A program made the position numbers and the translations under genes. Shown here piece after piece: positions 1 through 11,220 of a stretch of 31,062 bases of DNA. Location: assembly GCA_025399215.1 (NCBI GenBank), contig MU621291.1, forward strand, positions 1 to 31,062. The letters are read 5' to 3'. Origin of the DNA: Globomyces pollinis-pini. Its lineage: Eukaryota; Chytridiomycota; Chytridiomycetes; Rhizophydiales; Globomycetaceae. Below the pieces are notes generated by a model. That model searched no databases, was not told the origin of the DNA, and saw only the letters and a program-made list of their open reading frames with translations. The number at the start of each line of letters is the position of its first letter. The first letter of the stretch is position 1.

Positions 1-95
1 GGTTTCATGAAATGGTTTACTAGGAGGTTCCCGATGGTATCTGATACCTTATTGGTAACTGCAACGGCTGCATCTTTGATAATTCTGTACATCAT
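1..95 (-). CDS. 5' end of an unidentified multi-copy gene (left copy, cut by window edge)
   Basis: Only the first 31 codons plus two bases are inside the window. They read MMYRIIKDAAVAVTNKVSDT and onward, and at DNA level all 95 bases match the start of the gene at 29785 on the opposite strand. The start is the first ATG of an ATGATG pair at 95-90, the same as in the right copy. The upstream DNA is also shared, so this is a full paralogue with its promoter and not a stray fragment. The product is unknown; see the right-hand copy for the longer protein. The two copies point away from each other. High confidence that this is a second copy, none as to function. Confidence 0.75.
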   Translation of the reverse strand, partial: MMYRIIKDAAVAVTNKVSDTIGNLLVNHFMK

Positions 96-375
96 TGAGA
101 GAGTTTTTAGTTCAGAAATTGCTGACGCGCTTGCAATGATTTAAACTGGTCGGAAATTAAAATCACGATCAACCGCGATTCAAAGTGATGATACCGTAGC
201 ATACGAAATTCTGATAAGGTATTACACTTAGATGCATACATCAGTCTGATGGACACCAAATTTATGAATTTACAGTTGAGTCTCTGAATTGCACAGAGTA
301 TATATTGAGATGAATCATTAGAAAATGATTCGATTGGAATTGAATTGACTTATATCTAGAACCCAAGCATCATCA
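1..375. repeat. Left arm of a long inverted repeat
   Basis: The reverse complement of this stretch aligns with 29490-29879. Position p on the left matches roughly 29880 minus p on the right. Bases 1-95 (coding) are identical, 96-180 differ at only a few bases, and farther upstream the match falls to a patchy alignment, ending near a shared run gatgatgcttgggt. The arm therefore holds the first coding exon and about 280 bp of promoter. It continues past the window edge. Confidence 0.85.
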
Positions 376-544
376 CACACTCAGAGACACCGAATTAGAT
401 GTCATGTTAGGTTTCTTCCAAAATAATTGTCTTCTATATTCCTATTAAAAGAGAATATTTAGTCAAATATAATAACAGTAGGTATTAGTAATAAAACCAC
501 AATTAGTTTATTAATTTTTCAGCATTAACTATCAATGTATTCTG
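96..544. other. Intergenic region with the promoter of the left multi-copy gene
   Basis: About 450 bp with no open frame of note. The right part (up to about 375) is the conserved upstream region shared with the right copy. The rest, 376-544, is AT-rich and lies downstream of the Nab2-like gene on the opposite side. No RNA gene is seen. Confidence 0.5.
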
Positions 545-1795
545 TTACATGTCAACTTCCATTGTGGTATCGATTCGTTCAACAGGTTGATCCAATGCAA
601 AGGTACGTTCACTTGGGTGTACCTTATTAGCATCATTTATAATTAGAGTCTTGTTCTTGGAACCAGCAGCTGGAAGGGAACCTTGACGGGAAGGATGAAA
701 AAAGTGACATCCTTGTCTCATACAACGAGGGTCAAATCTGCATGTAATCATGACTGTTTGACCTGTGGCATTTGATGAAGGTTGAACCTCGATTGATTTT
801 GGCCCACCTGGAACAGATGATGCTAGTGTGGTTGATTCACCCCAAGCTTGATCATTTGTAGTATTTATGGCAGATTCAATTGCAGGGTGTAAAAAGGGAC
901 ACTGTGGGTTGATACAATTAGGAGCAAATCTACACGGGGTTTGTGATTGTGCGAGCTTGATGGATGCTGGTGATGGATGAGCAAAAGCACAGTCCGGACG
1001 AGTGCAATGTTCTCTGAAGCGGCAGAATTGAGGGGTTGCAGCAGCAACTTGATGAATATAACGACATGCAGGACCTTTGGTGCAATTTTCATCTGGACAA
1101 GGTTCAGTTGGATGAAAGAAGGGACATTCTTCTTTGGTACAATTTGGGAAAAATGTACATTTCGGAATAGATTCTGGTTTTCTATCTTCGAACTTTTCTT
1201 TTAAGCTATTATAGTCCCCACGTCTACTTGTGCGATGATCACGATCTCGAGTATTTCTTTGGTTTCTATCCCTGTCGTCTCTTCGATCGTTTCGGTCTGG
1301 TCTTTTGTCTCTTGAGTAAGGCGAAGATCGATTGGATCGCCTATCATTCCTACTAGGAGATAAATTTCGTCTTGATGATAGTAATTGTCTTAAATCTTTG
1401 GGATCACTCAGATCTTCATCACCAGACATATTGATATCATCCACATTTGAAGGTTCGGATTCTTTTCGAATAGTTTGACCTGCTTGATTAAAAGCAATTT
1501 GGAATGCTCTATTATTGGTATCTATACTATTAATTGAATTCCAGACACATACCCATTTTTGGCTTTCCAAGATAGTCAAATAGCCAATCTGCAATTGACT
1601 TGGCTTCAGATTCCGTTGTAACTAAAAGTATTATCAAAACTACTAATTACTGTCTGATAATTGGGTAATCACATAATCCTTTGGTTTCTGGTTTTCGACC
1701 ATTGCAAACACAAAATCGACCAATATTCCACTGTTAGCAAACTCTGAATTCATAGCAATCAGCTGCTCGTTCATGGCAGTTTTCAAATTTGACAT
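545..1795 (-). CDS. Nab2/ZC3H14-like poly(A)-binding CCCH zinc-finger protein
   Basis: Three exons (1795-1651, 1621-1553, 1521-545) join in frame into 396 residues. The 29- and 31-nt introns both begin GTA and end TAG. The first 70 residues form a short helical region with ADWLFDYL, resembling the PWI-like N-terminal domain of Nab2/ZC3H14. Residues about 120-173 are rich in Arg, Ser and Asp. Residues about 193-347 carry five CCCH fingers of the C-X5-C-X4/5-C-X3-H type, for example CRFAPNCINPQCPFLH. Family knowledge: such tandem fingers bind poly(A) and act in mRNA tail-length control and nuclear export; the N-terminal domain docks at the nuclear pore. The start at 1795 was chosen because the frame upstream has no ATG before the divergent gene begins. 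The fungal Nab2 count is seven fingers and the animal count five, so this is closer to ZC3H14. Confidence 0.87.
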
Positions 1796-1844
1796 TTTTA
1801 AAGGAAAGAATTTTTTTTCACAAACACTCAAAATCTACGTTTCA
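1796..1844. promoter_or_regulatory. Compact bidirectional promoter (Nab2-like / small basic protein)
   Basis: Only 49 bp separate the ATG of the Nab2-like gene (1795, minus) from the first well-placed ATG of the basic protein gene (1845, plus). The stretch contains a run of eight T. Both genes must be driven from this gap or from within each other's 5' ends. Confidence 0.5.
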
Positions 1845-2490
1845 ATGAAGAAAGTTTCCAATCGACCTGCAAATGACGATAACGAACCGGTCGATGTTGA
1901 GCTTCCAGGGTTCAGTTTAGATGATTTTTTTGAATTCGAACAAGTTACAATGGATTGTGATACCGTTGAAGCTGTGATTCCCAATACAGCTGTTGAAGAA
2001 CATAAATTTGATTTCAAATTATTTAATGGGGTTGTTAAAAATGTGGGTTTAATGGACGCTGTTGAAAAGTCTCAAGAACGAATTCAAAAAATAGAATTTG
2101 ATAGGTTTGTGTTGATTCATTGACTGGCGAAATAGTGACGAAGAGCAAGAAAATCTTATAAAGTTCAAGCAAATTGTTGTCGACTTGCAACAGATTCAAA
2201 AAGAGGCAGAAGCATACTCAACTGTACCTTTTCAAAATCGAATTTTGGCCATTAAACAGAATTCTACCACCATAGTTAATCGCAATTATCATCTTTCCAA
2301 CCAGATATCAAAATCCTTTCCAAAACGAGCATCAAAACGACTTCGAAGTCTGAAACGGACAAAGGATTTCAAATTCAATAGGAAATCAATTCCTGGGAAA
2401 AAACAATCAAAATTGTCGGATAAAGAAAAGGCCGCAGCTAGAAACAAACTACGAAGGGATAAAAAGAAGTTACTAAAACAGTCTACATAG
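1845..2490 (+). CDS. Small basic protein, probably nucleolar; family not certain
   Basis: Two exons (1845-2104 and 2136-2490) joined over a 31-nt GTTTGT...ATAG intron give 204 residues. The N-terminal part is acidic and contains HKFDFKLFN. The middle is probably helical. The last 60 residues are dense in Lys and Arg (KRASKRLRSLKRTKDFKFNR and a final RRDKKKLLKQ). This layout, with a short F-x-F-x-L-F motif followed by a basic tail, recalls small fungal nucleolar or ribosome-biogenesis proteins such as the DUF2011 group. I cannot confirm the family from sequence alone. An ATG at 1773 is in frame but lies inside the Nab2-like first exon, so 1845 is preferred. Confidence 0.6.
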
Positions 2491-2595
2491 AACAAATATT
2501 CAACCAGTCAATCATTGCTCTCACTAGTTTATCATGTATAAATCCACAGATTTAATAAAAAATAAATGATACGTTCCTTTATTTCTAATACATGC

Positions 2596-5500
2596 TTATA
2601 CTTCAATCGTTGATGGATCTGGTGGTGCTGATTGTGCTTCTGTTTCTGAACCCACATTGGATATGGATTCAGAAAGTTTTGACTTTCGCGGAACAACAGG
2701 TATAGAAGGCTCTTCAGCTTCAGATTCATGAATATATCGCATTGGTTTGGTACCAAGTGTGGATCTTTTAGATTTTGACCTCCCTATAGTGTTATCGTTC
2801 AAATCCAGGACATTCTTCTTTTTAGATTTTGTATGACCTAAATCTGAATTTGAATTAGAATCGGATATTTCTGGTGTCTTTGGGGCCTCCAGTTTTGAAT
2901 TGCTTTCATCTGATGCTTGAGCTGGTTCAGGTGCCAGATCTTGCTGTGGAATTTCAATAACATTATTTTCACCATCAGTTAGTGCAGTGTCTTTCTTAGT
3001 ATTTGCCTTGATAGATGGTTTACTTGATAAACTTTTAGTAGAATTGTTTCTTAAACTTGATTTAGAACCATTCAAATTAGATTGTGAAGTTTTTAAATTA
3101 GGTTTGGAGCTATTCAAGTTGGTTTTTGAACTATTCAAGTTGGACTTTGATTGACTTAATGTGCCAACAACTTGGTCAGTTGTTGAACTTTCTGATTCCT
3201 TCAACGATTGTTTGGGCTCTTCAGAATCGCTGGCTGAAGGAATCTCTGCCTTTTCAGCTGTAGGTTGCACTGGTAGTTCTGAATCATCAGATCCAATAGT
3301 TGACCGAATGATTTCCATCGAACCAAAACTGTCTAAATTTCCTTCTGTTGTTTGAGGGATAGATTGTGCTTGATTCTCCTCTACTGCTACTTCTGGAGAC
3401 AAATCTGTTTTAGATTTGGATTTTGTTACAGACATAATACTTCCTTTCGATCCTGATTTTGCCAAATTGGTATTACTCTTTCTGATGGAGGTTCTTGAAA
3501 CCGTTCTGCTTGGTGGTCGATCACTAGAAATCTTGGCCGCAGAATTCCGAACAGAGCTTGGCTTGCTCAAAGGATTAATAGATCGTACACTAGATTTGGA
3601 GCCAGATTTTGTCAACTTTTCAGGTTCCGCTTCTCCTTGATCAACCAAACTAACTCGAGATGTTTGTTCACTCATTGGTAATGGAATTCCTTTGACCTTG
3701 TTAATTTCATTGATAGTTCCTGTGCGAGATAGCATGTTGCTTTCAGGCAACGCAATCGCTTTGGCCTTGCTTATATCTGAAGTGCTTTGTCTAGAAGAAA
3801 CAGTTTTTGATAATATATCCCTAGTTGAGGCAGGAATTGGTTCATTTGGTGTTTGATTTAGTTCTGGTGGAGGAGACGAAACAGTCGATTCCACGGTACT
3901 TTCCGGTAAACCAACAGCCTTAGCTCTATGTATATCTTGCATACTCCCTTTTACAGAGCCAGCAATACTTGGTTTTTCAGTATGTGTATTTGTGGCCGGC
4001 TCGCTCTCTGGAAGAGGTATCGCTGCCCCTTTCTGTGCATCAAGGTTAGTTTGAGAGCCCGAAACAGAACCCACTTTGGACATTCTAGAGATATCTTCAC
4101 TAGGCGGTAAAGGATTTTGTGCGGCTTTAATTAAATCTTCACTACTAGCTGACACTGTTCCTGTAATAAGTATTAAATACGTCGATTACCTTTATCGTTT
4201 GATACACTAGTCCTACTAACTTCGTTACGAAGTCGTGATTCTTTCCCATTTGATAGATTTTCTTTTGTTCCAGCTCTGGACATTGGTCGACTGTCAGGTA
4301 GCTTTGAGTTCTTTGCTAGAGTCATATCTGACGGTACACGACTATTAAGATCTGTGGTAGATTTTGTGGCTACATTTTGTTTTGATGCTACCCTAGATGG
4401 TGGTTTGTCTTTTGTAATGTCTTTTGAAGATGCAGAGCGAGATGGGGCATTCGAAACTTCTTTTGGTAACTGCTTTGTAGATACAGCTCTAGAAGGAGGT
4501 CTTGAAGAATTAGCTGCTACGTTTTTAGTGGAAGCAGCCCTAGAAACAGTAGATTCGCCTTGAATGTTTTTGAAAGATGTAGCTCTGGAAGCAGGTTTAG
4601 ACTGTGCCTTCGCGATATTTGCTCCGGATGCAGTTCTAGAAGCAGGTAGAGAAGGAGGTAAAGCAGCTTTCACAGCTTGCTTCAGAGTAGCTTCTTTCGA
4701 TATTGGCTGAGTAGGTGGTGAAACAGTGGCGAATTCAAAGTCAGCATTGTATTGATCAACATTATCTGCGATTACTTCTGAAACTGGTGGGATGTATGCA
4801 GCACTTGCAGCTCTTGATTCAGGGGCACTTTCTGGCAAAGGAATTTTGGTAACATGAGTTGTTAAATCCGTTTGAGAATAAGAATGAGATAAAGTTTGAG
4901 AAACACTTTCATGTGGAACTGATTGTTCGAGCGGTTCCAACTCAAGAGCACTTAATTTTTGATCGCCAGAGTCACCTATAGGTATAAAAAAGTTGATTGT
5001 TTTACTATTTGGTTGGGCAAGATCATTTTGTTGCATATTTGAAGTACTTGCGGATCTTGAAACTGCGTTGCTACTAGGCAGAGCCACTTTAGCAACTTTA
5101 TTTATCAAGCTTGTCTGAGAACTAGTCTTCTGTGGTGTTTGTGGTCCAGAAGATTTCTTTGAAGCAGTTGCAGTACTTTTAGCAGGAGTGGAAGCACTTT
5201 CGAAATCATCACCGTATGCTAAATGTGAGATAGGGTATTTTTACCTGAAGTTTCCATTGCATCTTGACCTTTTTCCGTAGGAATTGCTGCATTACTAGCT
5301 TGGCGTGATGGTAATGTACTATCCGGCAAACCAACACGTGCTGCTTTAGAAACCAAATTAGTTTGAGAATCCTCCTTTGCTATCTTCTGATTGGAAGTGG
5401 ATCTTGACATATTACTGCTGATGTTCTTGACACTTGCAACTCTTGGTGCTGGAGAAGCAACAGATTTTTCAAAGTCATCATCATATTGACTGGCGGCTGG

Positions 5501-7884
5501 AATATTCTTGACTGAACTTGGTCTAGGTGGAAGCTGGGCGGTAGATGCTGCACGAGAAGGCGGCTTGCTGTTGTTGCCTTTTGGTTTAGAACCAATACTA
5601 GGTCTTGAGCTAGCTTTTTCAAGGTTTGGAATAGATCTTGAGCTGGCTACCCTGGAAACAGGTCGAGAATTTGGACCAGAAGATTGTGCCTTTTTGGTCA
5701 ATTCAGATTCATTTTGCTGAGGAATATGATGCATACTTGGAGCTCTCGAGGTAGGTTCACTTTGTGGTAAAGCAATTCGAGCTATCTTCTTGACCAAATC
5801 ACTCTGAGAATCAGAGTTTCGCAATTGACTTTTTGATGCTACTCTTGAAAGAGACTTTACACTTGCCGCTCGCGAAATTGGTTTTGATGGAGCTTTCTTT
5901 TCCAAAGGCTCTTCAAAATCTTCATTGTATTGTGCGGTCTTATTTTCTAATGGTTCTTCAAAATCTTCATTGTATTGGTTTTCAACTGGGTTGAGAGCAG
6001 CAATATTTTCAATTGATGAAACAAACTTTTCAGCATGGATGCTATTTACTAGATCTTCAGCTAGTTTCCCAGCATATTCACTATCTTGACGCCGTGAAAC
6101 CTCTGGGTTTGGTTTAGCTACCACAGTTGGCTCTGAACTGAAGTCATCTTGATAATCATTTGGTTTGCTGATTTCAGCTGGAGCAGCGACATTTTCAATT
6201 TCTTTAGGTTGAGCGGGAGTATCAAAAAAGTCATCATCATAAGAGGAAACAGTCTCTTTTACAACTTCTTTTGTTTCTTGAATAGCCAAATTGGTATTAT
6301 CGTTGTATGGTTCTGCTGCAGGTACAGAAATATCATTGCTTGCGACTGGTTCCAAAGCAAGCTCTTTTTGAGGTGCAGGTGCCTCAGCTTCAACTTGATT
6401 GGAAGAAGTTTCTACTTTTTCGGTGGAAACAGTTGATTTTACTTCTGCGGCAGACTGTTCTTGGACTTCAGGGGTTGCTTGAACAGTTGGAATGGTGATA
6501 GGCTCTGCAACTGGAATTTCTGCTTTCTGAGTGACTTCTACAACAGGTACATTCGTAACAACCAAATCAGGTTTTTCTGTAACAAGTTCCACAGGTGGAG
6601 ATTTACTAGGGGTAGAGTTACTTTGGGTACCAACTGGTTTTTGAGACTTGCTCTTATCACTTTTAGCTGAATTTGGTCGCTTGTTTTTATCCTTGAAACT
6701 ATTCTTTTTGCTTAAAGGTTTATTCTTTTCGGTAGGTTCAGTCATCACAGTACTCTTTTGTTCAATTTCTAATGCATCTGCAGGCCCAACAATATCATCC
6801 AACTCGAAATCACCTGGTTGAGTCACTTCTTGATCACTATCGCATTCACTAAACCCGTTTGTAGTAGGAAAAGTAGAATTTCTTGTAGGTCTAGCACTCT
6901 TTGGTCTTGCTCTTGACTTTGTAGCAATTTTTTTGTCCGTTCCATTCTTGGCTGCAACACTTTTCAAGAGTGAACGAAGATTGTCCTCTGCTGACTTCAA
7001 TTTACCGGTTTGGTATTCTGATTTGGCTTTTTCAAATAGTTCAGTTAATGAACTATTATGTACTGCACCAGTCATAATGACTGGAGCTGTTTCTGGCTTT
7101 TTGGTAGCTAATTTTCGAGTTCGCATTGCAGCTCTCTTGTTTGCAGCTTCCTTTTTCTGCTTGCTGGAAGAAGCTAATTCAGTATTTGCTGAATTTGAAT
7201 AGATAATTGCAGTTTTCTGCATTGAAACTGGATACTTTGCAACATAAGAAGCCATATCTGGTGTTAATCCTTCTCCAGACTACAAATGAATGACTATTAT
7301 AATACCGTTCTTAATCGACTTCTTCTCTCTGTTGTCTTTCTTGCTTGTATTCTAAGTACTACCTTTTTACTATTAGTGCACTATTTATAATACCTCTAAA
7401 TCATGATCTAACTCTCTATCGAGCTGCTGTTCCAAAATCATCTCTTCATGAGCTTTCTTATCCAGCTGAATTTGATTCTTTTTAAATTTCTTCTCATCAA
7501 TGATATTTCCAGCAGCATCAATCTAGAATTAGAAATAAAATTGTTATACCAATCCTAGACTGATTAGATGCTTCCTGGTATTGGGGCTATTGAAGTAATC
7601 CTGTAGATGCTCATCAGCTAGAGGGTCGTAAGGAGTCATATTGGTAGTCGTTAAATTCACATCGTATGTTCTTTCTTTGATTCTAACACTATGATGTTTC
7701 CATTTCCTATTACAAGTTATCATCCATCTGATATAAATTACCTTTCCGTATCTGCAATCGTACCAACCAAGTCTTTAGTCACGTCCTTCACATTTGATGT
7801 TTTATAATCAGTAATGTTTGTAAATATATCATCGAATGCTGATGGAATTTCGTTATCTGCTGTCTGTACTATATCTACCGACAT
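2596..7884 (-). CDS. ERICH3-like ciliary scaffold with two families of repeated short motifs
   Basis: Six exons (7884-7742, 7706-7550, 7522-7394, 7279-5245, 5218-4190, 4160-2596) join in frame to 1685 residues; introns are 35, 27, 114, 26 and 29 nt. Residues about 75-143 (LADEHLQDYFNSPNTRKHLI, then GLIDAAGNIIDEKKFKKN and a Glu/Gln-rich helix) resemble the start of animal glutamate-rich protein 3, a ciliary protein; this is from memory of the family. The other 1500 residues look disordered and low in complexity. They carry about ten copies of a motif near LPxSxxxSRxxS, many extra SRxxS sites such as PSRAAS, and seven copies of Y-x-D/E-D-F such as YNEDFEEP. The SRxxS sites fit basophilic kinases (inference). 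The first exon is the least certain part: an alternative upstream exon could add a few residues before 7884. Confidence 0.68.
3640..5800 (-). repeat. Degenerate LPxSxxxSRxxS repeat array within the scaffold gene
   Basis: Clear units include IALPQSEPTSRAPSMHHI, VGLPDSTLPSRQASNAAI, VALPSSNAVSRSASTSNM, IPLPESAPESRAASAAYI, AALPPSLPASRTASGANI and IALPESNMLSRTGTINEI. Weaker ones such as IPLPMSEQTSRVSLVDQ lie toward the C-terminus. Units are spaced irregularly and differ at DNA level, so they are old, and the constant residues are held by selection and not by recent duplication (inference). Confidence 0.6.
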
Positions 7885-8216
7885 ATATGGATTATCTGAC
7901 TAACGATGTTTGATTTTAGAAAAACGTATAGCATCCACCCTGAGATGACGAAATTGCAAAATGAACAATGGACATTGATTATTGTTTACCATGGAGACCA
8001 TGGGAGCGATATCAATCAGTGCTTGCTAATCATAAGACTAATTTGATTAATGAACTCTGTTTAACAGACTGTTCATTTCATCGCGTATCTCGCTTCGTTC
8101 TTTACATTCATTTTATTAGTAAAAACTAATAATTCATAACAGAGAGTTTTATTAAGCACTGCTACAATTATTGCAATACATCCATATTTTTTATCTTCCT
8201 TCTTTGGTCTTCCCTG
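7885..8216. other. Intergenic region upstream of the scaffold gene
   Basis: 332 bp between the scaffold start and the stop of the CZIB gene, both on the minus strand. It should hold the scaffold promoter and the CZIB 3' end. No coding frame or RNA structure stands out. A short ATG-led frame near 8000 on the minus strand could be a 5' exon but is too short to call. Confidence 0.35.
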
Positions 8217-8792
8217 TTATTTTTTGGCTTTTTTAACCTCTGATTGAATATCCATTATATCCACGGATTCACCAGCCTATGATTCGTTAGCTATTACAAT
8301 CTACCTTTTCATCATAATCACACCATTCCAGATCTGTTAAATCAATTTCATCAAAAACAGTTCCAGATTCAACGCCTTCAGCTCTAAAGCCAATCTAAAG
8401 GGTTAAGGACATTCACTTACCGTTGGAATCCATTCAACTGGCTCCCATCCTCGACCTTCAATCACAATCAATGGTTGCATTTTTCCAGAATTTTCAATTG
8501 TATAGGGTTTTAAAGTATTCATTTCCAAGTCTACTGAACCTTCTGATTTACAAAAATTACATTTCATAATCAAATTTGCTGTTCCTCTGCTATTGTTCAT
8601 TTCAACAACTTCCTACAACATTGTTAAGTATAAATGAATTACATTTGCTTTCAAGGTGACGGGTACATCATGTAATTCATGACATTTTGTACAAGTAAAT
8701 TTAAAAATCCATTCATAATCATCTACAGAGAGAGGGGATAGGTTTGTAATGTTTGTAATATCAGCTTTCCAGTTGATTTGATATCTTGGCAT
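8217..8792 (-). CDS. CXXC-motif zinc-binding protein, CZIB/UPF0587 family
   Basis: Four exons (8792-8643, 8612-8421, 8394-8305, 8276-8217) join in frame into 163 residues, matching the family length of about 160; introns are 30, 26 and 28 nt. The protein starts MPRYQINWKADI and has the two metal-binding pairs CTKC (about residues 38-41) and CNFC (about 64-67). Near the end is the family signature ESGTVFDEIDLTDLEWCDYDEKAGESV with its D-Y-D-E-K core, split here across the last intron. The family (human C1orf123) binds zinc and is conserved across eukaryotes; its cellular role is still poorly defined. The start is the only ATG that keeps the conserved N-terminus. Confidence 0.93.
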
Positions 8793-9059
8793 TCAATTGA
8801 ATTTGTCAACTTTTTTTCTTGTCTCTCAAATACCAATTACACCTGATGTTATAAATGCAGATGAGTTTAACGAGGATGAGTTTTAAATTAACAGAGTGAT
8901 TACTTATAGCAACTATGAACGATTATAAATAATTATTTAACTGAAATGTTAATTCAATTCTGGATTATACTCCTGATTATCAAAGGATAGTAGCAGCAAT
9001 ACGCTTTGGTTTTATCAAAGGATAGCAATTGGAATGGTAAAGAAATTTCTTTCAATTCC
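8793..9059. promoter_or_regulatory. Divergent promoter with a 14-bp direct repeat
   Basis: 267 bp between the CZIB and mannosyltransferase start codons. TTATCAAAGGATAG occurs twice on the plus strand, at 8977-8990 and 9012-9025, 35 bp apart centre to centre. The second lies 35 bp before the mannosyltransferase ATG. This may be a transcription-factor site pair; the factor is unknown. Confidence 0.4.
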
Positions 9060-10601
9060 ATGTTGTTACGAAAAAAAGTACCGTTACTATTAACATTCCT
9101 AATCTTCCTTTGCTTATTCTATCTCTCTCTTGTGTATTCTACTTGGAATTCATCAACGGGGATCAAATACACTACAGCTTTTCAAACAAGAAAAAGATCA
9201 GTTTGGGATGATTGTCTTTTGAAAGTTGGTATGAATAAAATGCTGATGGTAGCATGTAAAAACAGTACAATGTATCCAAGTTACTTCCAAGACTTTCTTA
9301 ATGACCATCAATCCTATTGGAATCAAATGTCACCAACAATAATTGCTAAACATCAAGCAGAATTACTGTCCTTTATACATGGATTAGAAGTGGAAAATAT
9401 AGTCCAATCATTCCAGGGTAGAGCCATCTTATATGCAGTGTATTTCTCTTCCTTTTCATCATTAGATACCCAAGAGTTTTACGTGAAGTCTTGATATCAA
9501 TGACAATGTTGAGGGAACATGGGTGTGAATTGCCAATCGAATTATGGTAACATTCAAACATCAATAATCTGAGGCATTATAACGAACTGTCAAATGATAA
9601 CATTAAATTGCTGATGCAAGTTAAAAATGTTACTGTACAGAATCTAAGCAGTTTTGCTAAACTTCATTTAACTTCTGGATTTCAAATGAAAGGTGCATCG
9701 TTACTTTATACCTCTTATGACGAAGTACTGTTTCTGGATAGTGATAATATACCCGCAAGAGATCCCACGTTTCTCTTCGATACTCCAGCGTTCAAAGAAA
9801 CAGGAACATTGTTTTGGAAAGATTTTTGGTATAGTAGTGATACTAATGATAGGAAAACTACTTCTTATAATCCAATATGGAGTCTTACGAATATTACTTG
9901 TATTGATGAATTTGAACAAGAGAGTGGTCAGGTATTGGTTCGACGTACCAGTCCTGGTGTGTATCAATCTCTCAAACTTGCATTTTATATGCAAAAGAAC
10001 AGTGATTTATATTTTGAACTCGTTTTGGGTAAGTTCACTTTGCTTACTTGATTTCATCATTGAATAATATCCATTTCGATTGAATCCAACTAACATGGTT
10101 AGGTGACAAAGACACTTTTCGATTTGCTTGGCGATTACTAAAAACGCCATTTCATTTTGTTCGTCCAAATATAGGAGTTGCCGGTAATGAAGATTGTAAC
10201 TATGTGATGGTTCAGTTTGGCCCATTTTGGTCACGAAAAGTTCATGGATTGCCACCAAAAGGATATGTTGAACGTCCAGAACCACAAATTGCATTTTTGC
10301 ATATGAACCTATTAAAGTATAAGCCATTTAGAAATAACCCAGTAAGTACAATTATAATAACCTGTCATTCCATCACCATTTATCTTCATGTACTAACCAA
10401 CAGGAGTTTTCATTTATTACAACTTATGCAAATGTAATTGTACCAAATGGACGGGCAGAGTTTGGAGGGCTTTGCACGAAACTCCATGAATTCACAGAGA
10501 AAGGTCGATCTTACAAAACCAAACGAATCAGGTTTGACAGGGCTTTACCAGGGTTCTCGGCTCTTTATCAAAAGGTGGCCAATAGAATAGGCGATGTATA
10601 G
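9060..10601 (+). CDS. Golgi alpha-mannosyltransferase, MNN1/MNN2-type (Mannosyl_trans3)
   Basis: Five exons (9060-9439, 9466-9546, 9574-10028, 10103-10341, 10404-10601) join to 450 residues with introns of 26, 27, 74 and 62 nt. The protein is a type II membrane enzyme: a short basic start MLLRKK, a membrane anchor at about residues 8-26, then a lumenal catalytic domain. Family marks are GRAILY (where relatives have GRGIV), GCELPIELW split by intron 2, and the metal-binding DxD in LFLDSDNIPARDP (D209, D211) followed by FWKDFW. These enzymes add mannose from GDP-mannose to fungal cell-wall glycoproteins. The in-frame sequence upstream of 9060 has no ATG, so this start is firm. It points to a walled life stage or a mannoprotein coat. 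Confidence 0.9.
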
Positions 10602-11220
10602 AATATATGATGTAACAATAACCAATTATGTCCAGTGTAGACAAGCATTAGAGTTTTTGTATGACTCATGTATCTGTGTGATGAGAATATTGTGTTCTTT
10701 TGAGTATACATTGATTGATTGACATTTTAGGGTTAACCCACAATACCATGAATGGACATGCCAGGAGTAGTTTCCAATTCTTTTAAAACCAATACGATTT
10801 GATTTGATTATGGAATTTGATGGGTATTGTGACTATTTTTTCATATTTTTAAGTTCCGCCTCTCATTGTCGTACAACGACTTCAAAGAGTGAAACTCTGC
10901 CGTTGTTTGTGATTTTGTACGACTTTGAAATGCATGACAATGAGATGAAAAAATGAAAAAAAGTCTTTAAGTTATGAAGGATTTGGTTTATTAAAACCCT
11001 ACAAAAGTAAGGATTCATATCAATTAAAGTTAGTCCATACTAAAACTATGGTAGTAGCATTGAACTGGGAAAATCTGGGAGTTTTCAGTTTTTTAATCGG
11101 GATCCAAGTTTCAACGAGCCCAATTATAGGACACGATGTTACCCTAATTCATCATATGATTTTTCATTTAAAAGGACCTTACCAATTTATCACAAACTTA
11201 TTGTCAAAATTAATCTAATC
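10602..11220. other. Intergenic region: 3' end, TTAGGG-like site and fold-back sequence
   Basis: 619 bp between the mannosyltransferase stop and the zinc-finger start. TTTTAGGGTTAACCC lies at 10726-10740, and an imperfect inverted repeat fills about 10831-10965. No gene is seen. Confidence 0.4.
10831..10965. repeat. Imperfect fold-back (MITE-like) inverted repeat
   Basis: Outer arms: GACTATTTTTTCAT...CTCATTGTC (10831-10870) against the reverse complement of 10936-10965. Inner arms: GTCGTACAA at 10868-10876 pairs perfectly with 10915-10923. At the tip AGAGT (10886-10890) pairs with ACTCT (10894-10898). The whole could fold into one long hairpin. It resembles a decayed miniature transposon or a structured 5' leader of the downstream gene; no target duplication was established. 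Confidence 0.45.

Noticed and set aside
1..375. Treating the terminal inverted repeats as those of a 30-kb transposon (Maverick-like)
   Set aside because: The block between them holds only host housekeeping genes, with no integrase, polymerase or capsid-like gene, and the arms contain a normal gene start.
865..1204. Overlapping open frames on both strands inside the Nab2-like gene
   Set aside because: They lie wholly within the CCCH-finger exon, have no family likeness and shadow the real frame.
3161..7202. Several plus-strand frames of 60-95 codons opposite the scaffold gene
   Set aside because: They come from the low-complexity Ser/Glu-rich coding strand read in reverse and have no splice or start context.
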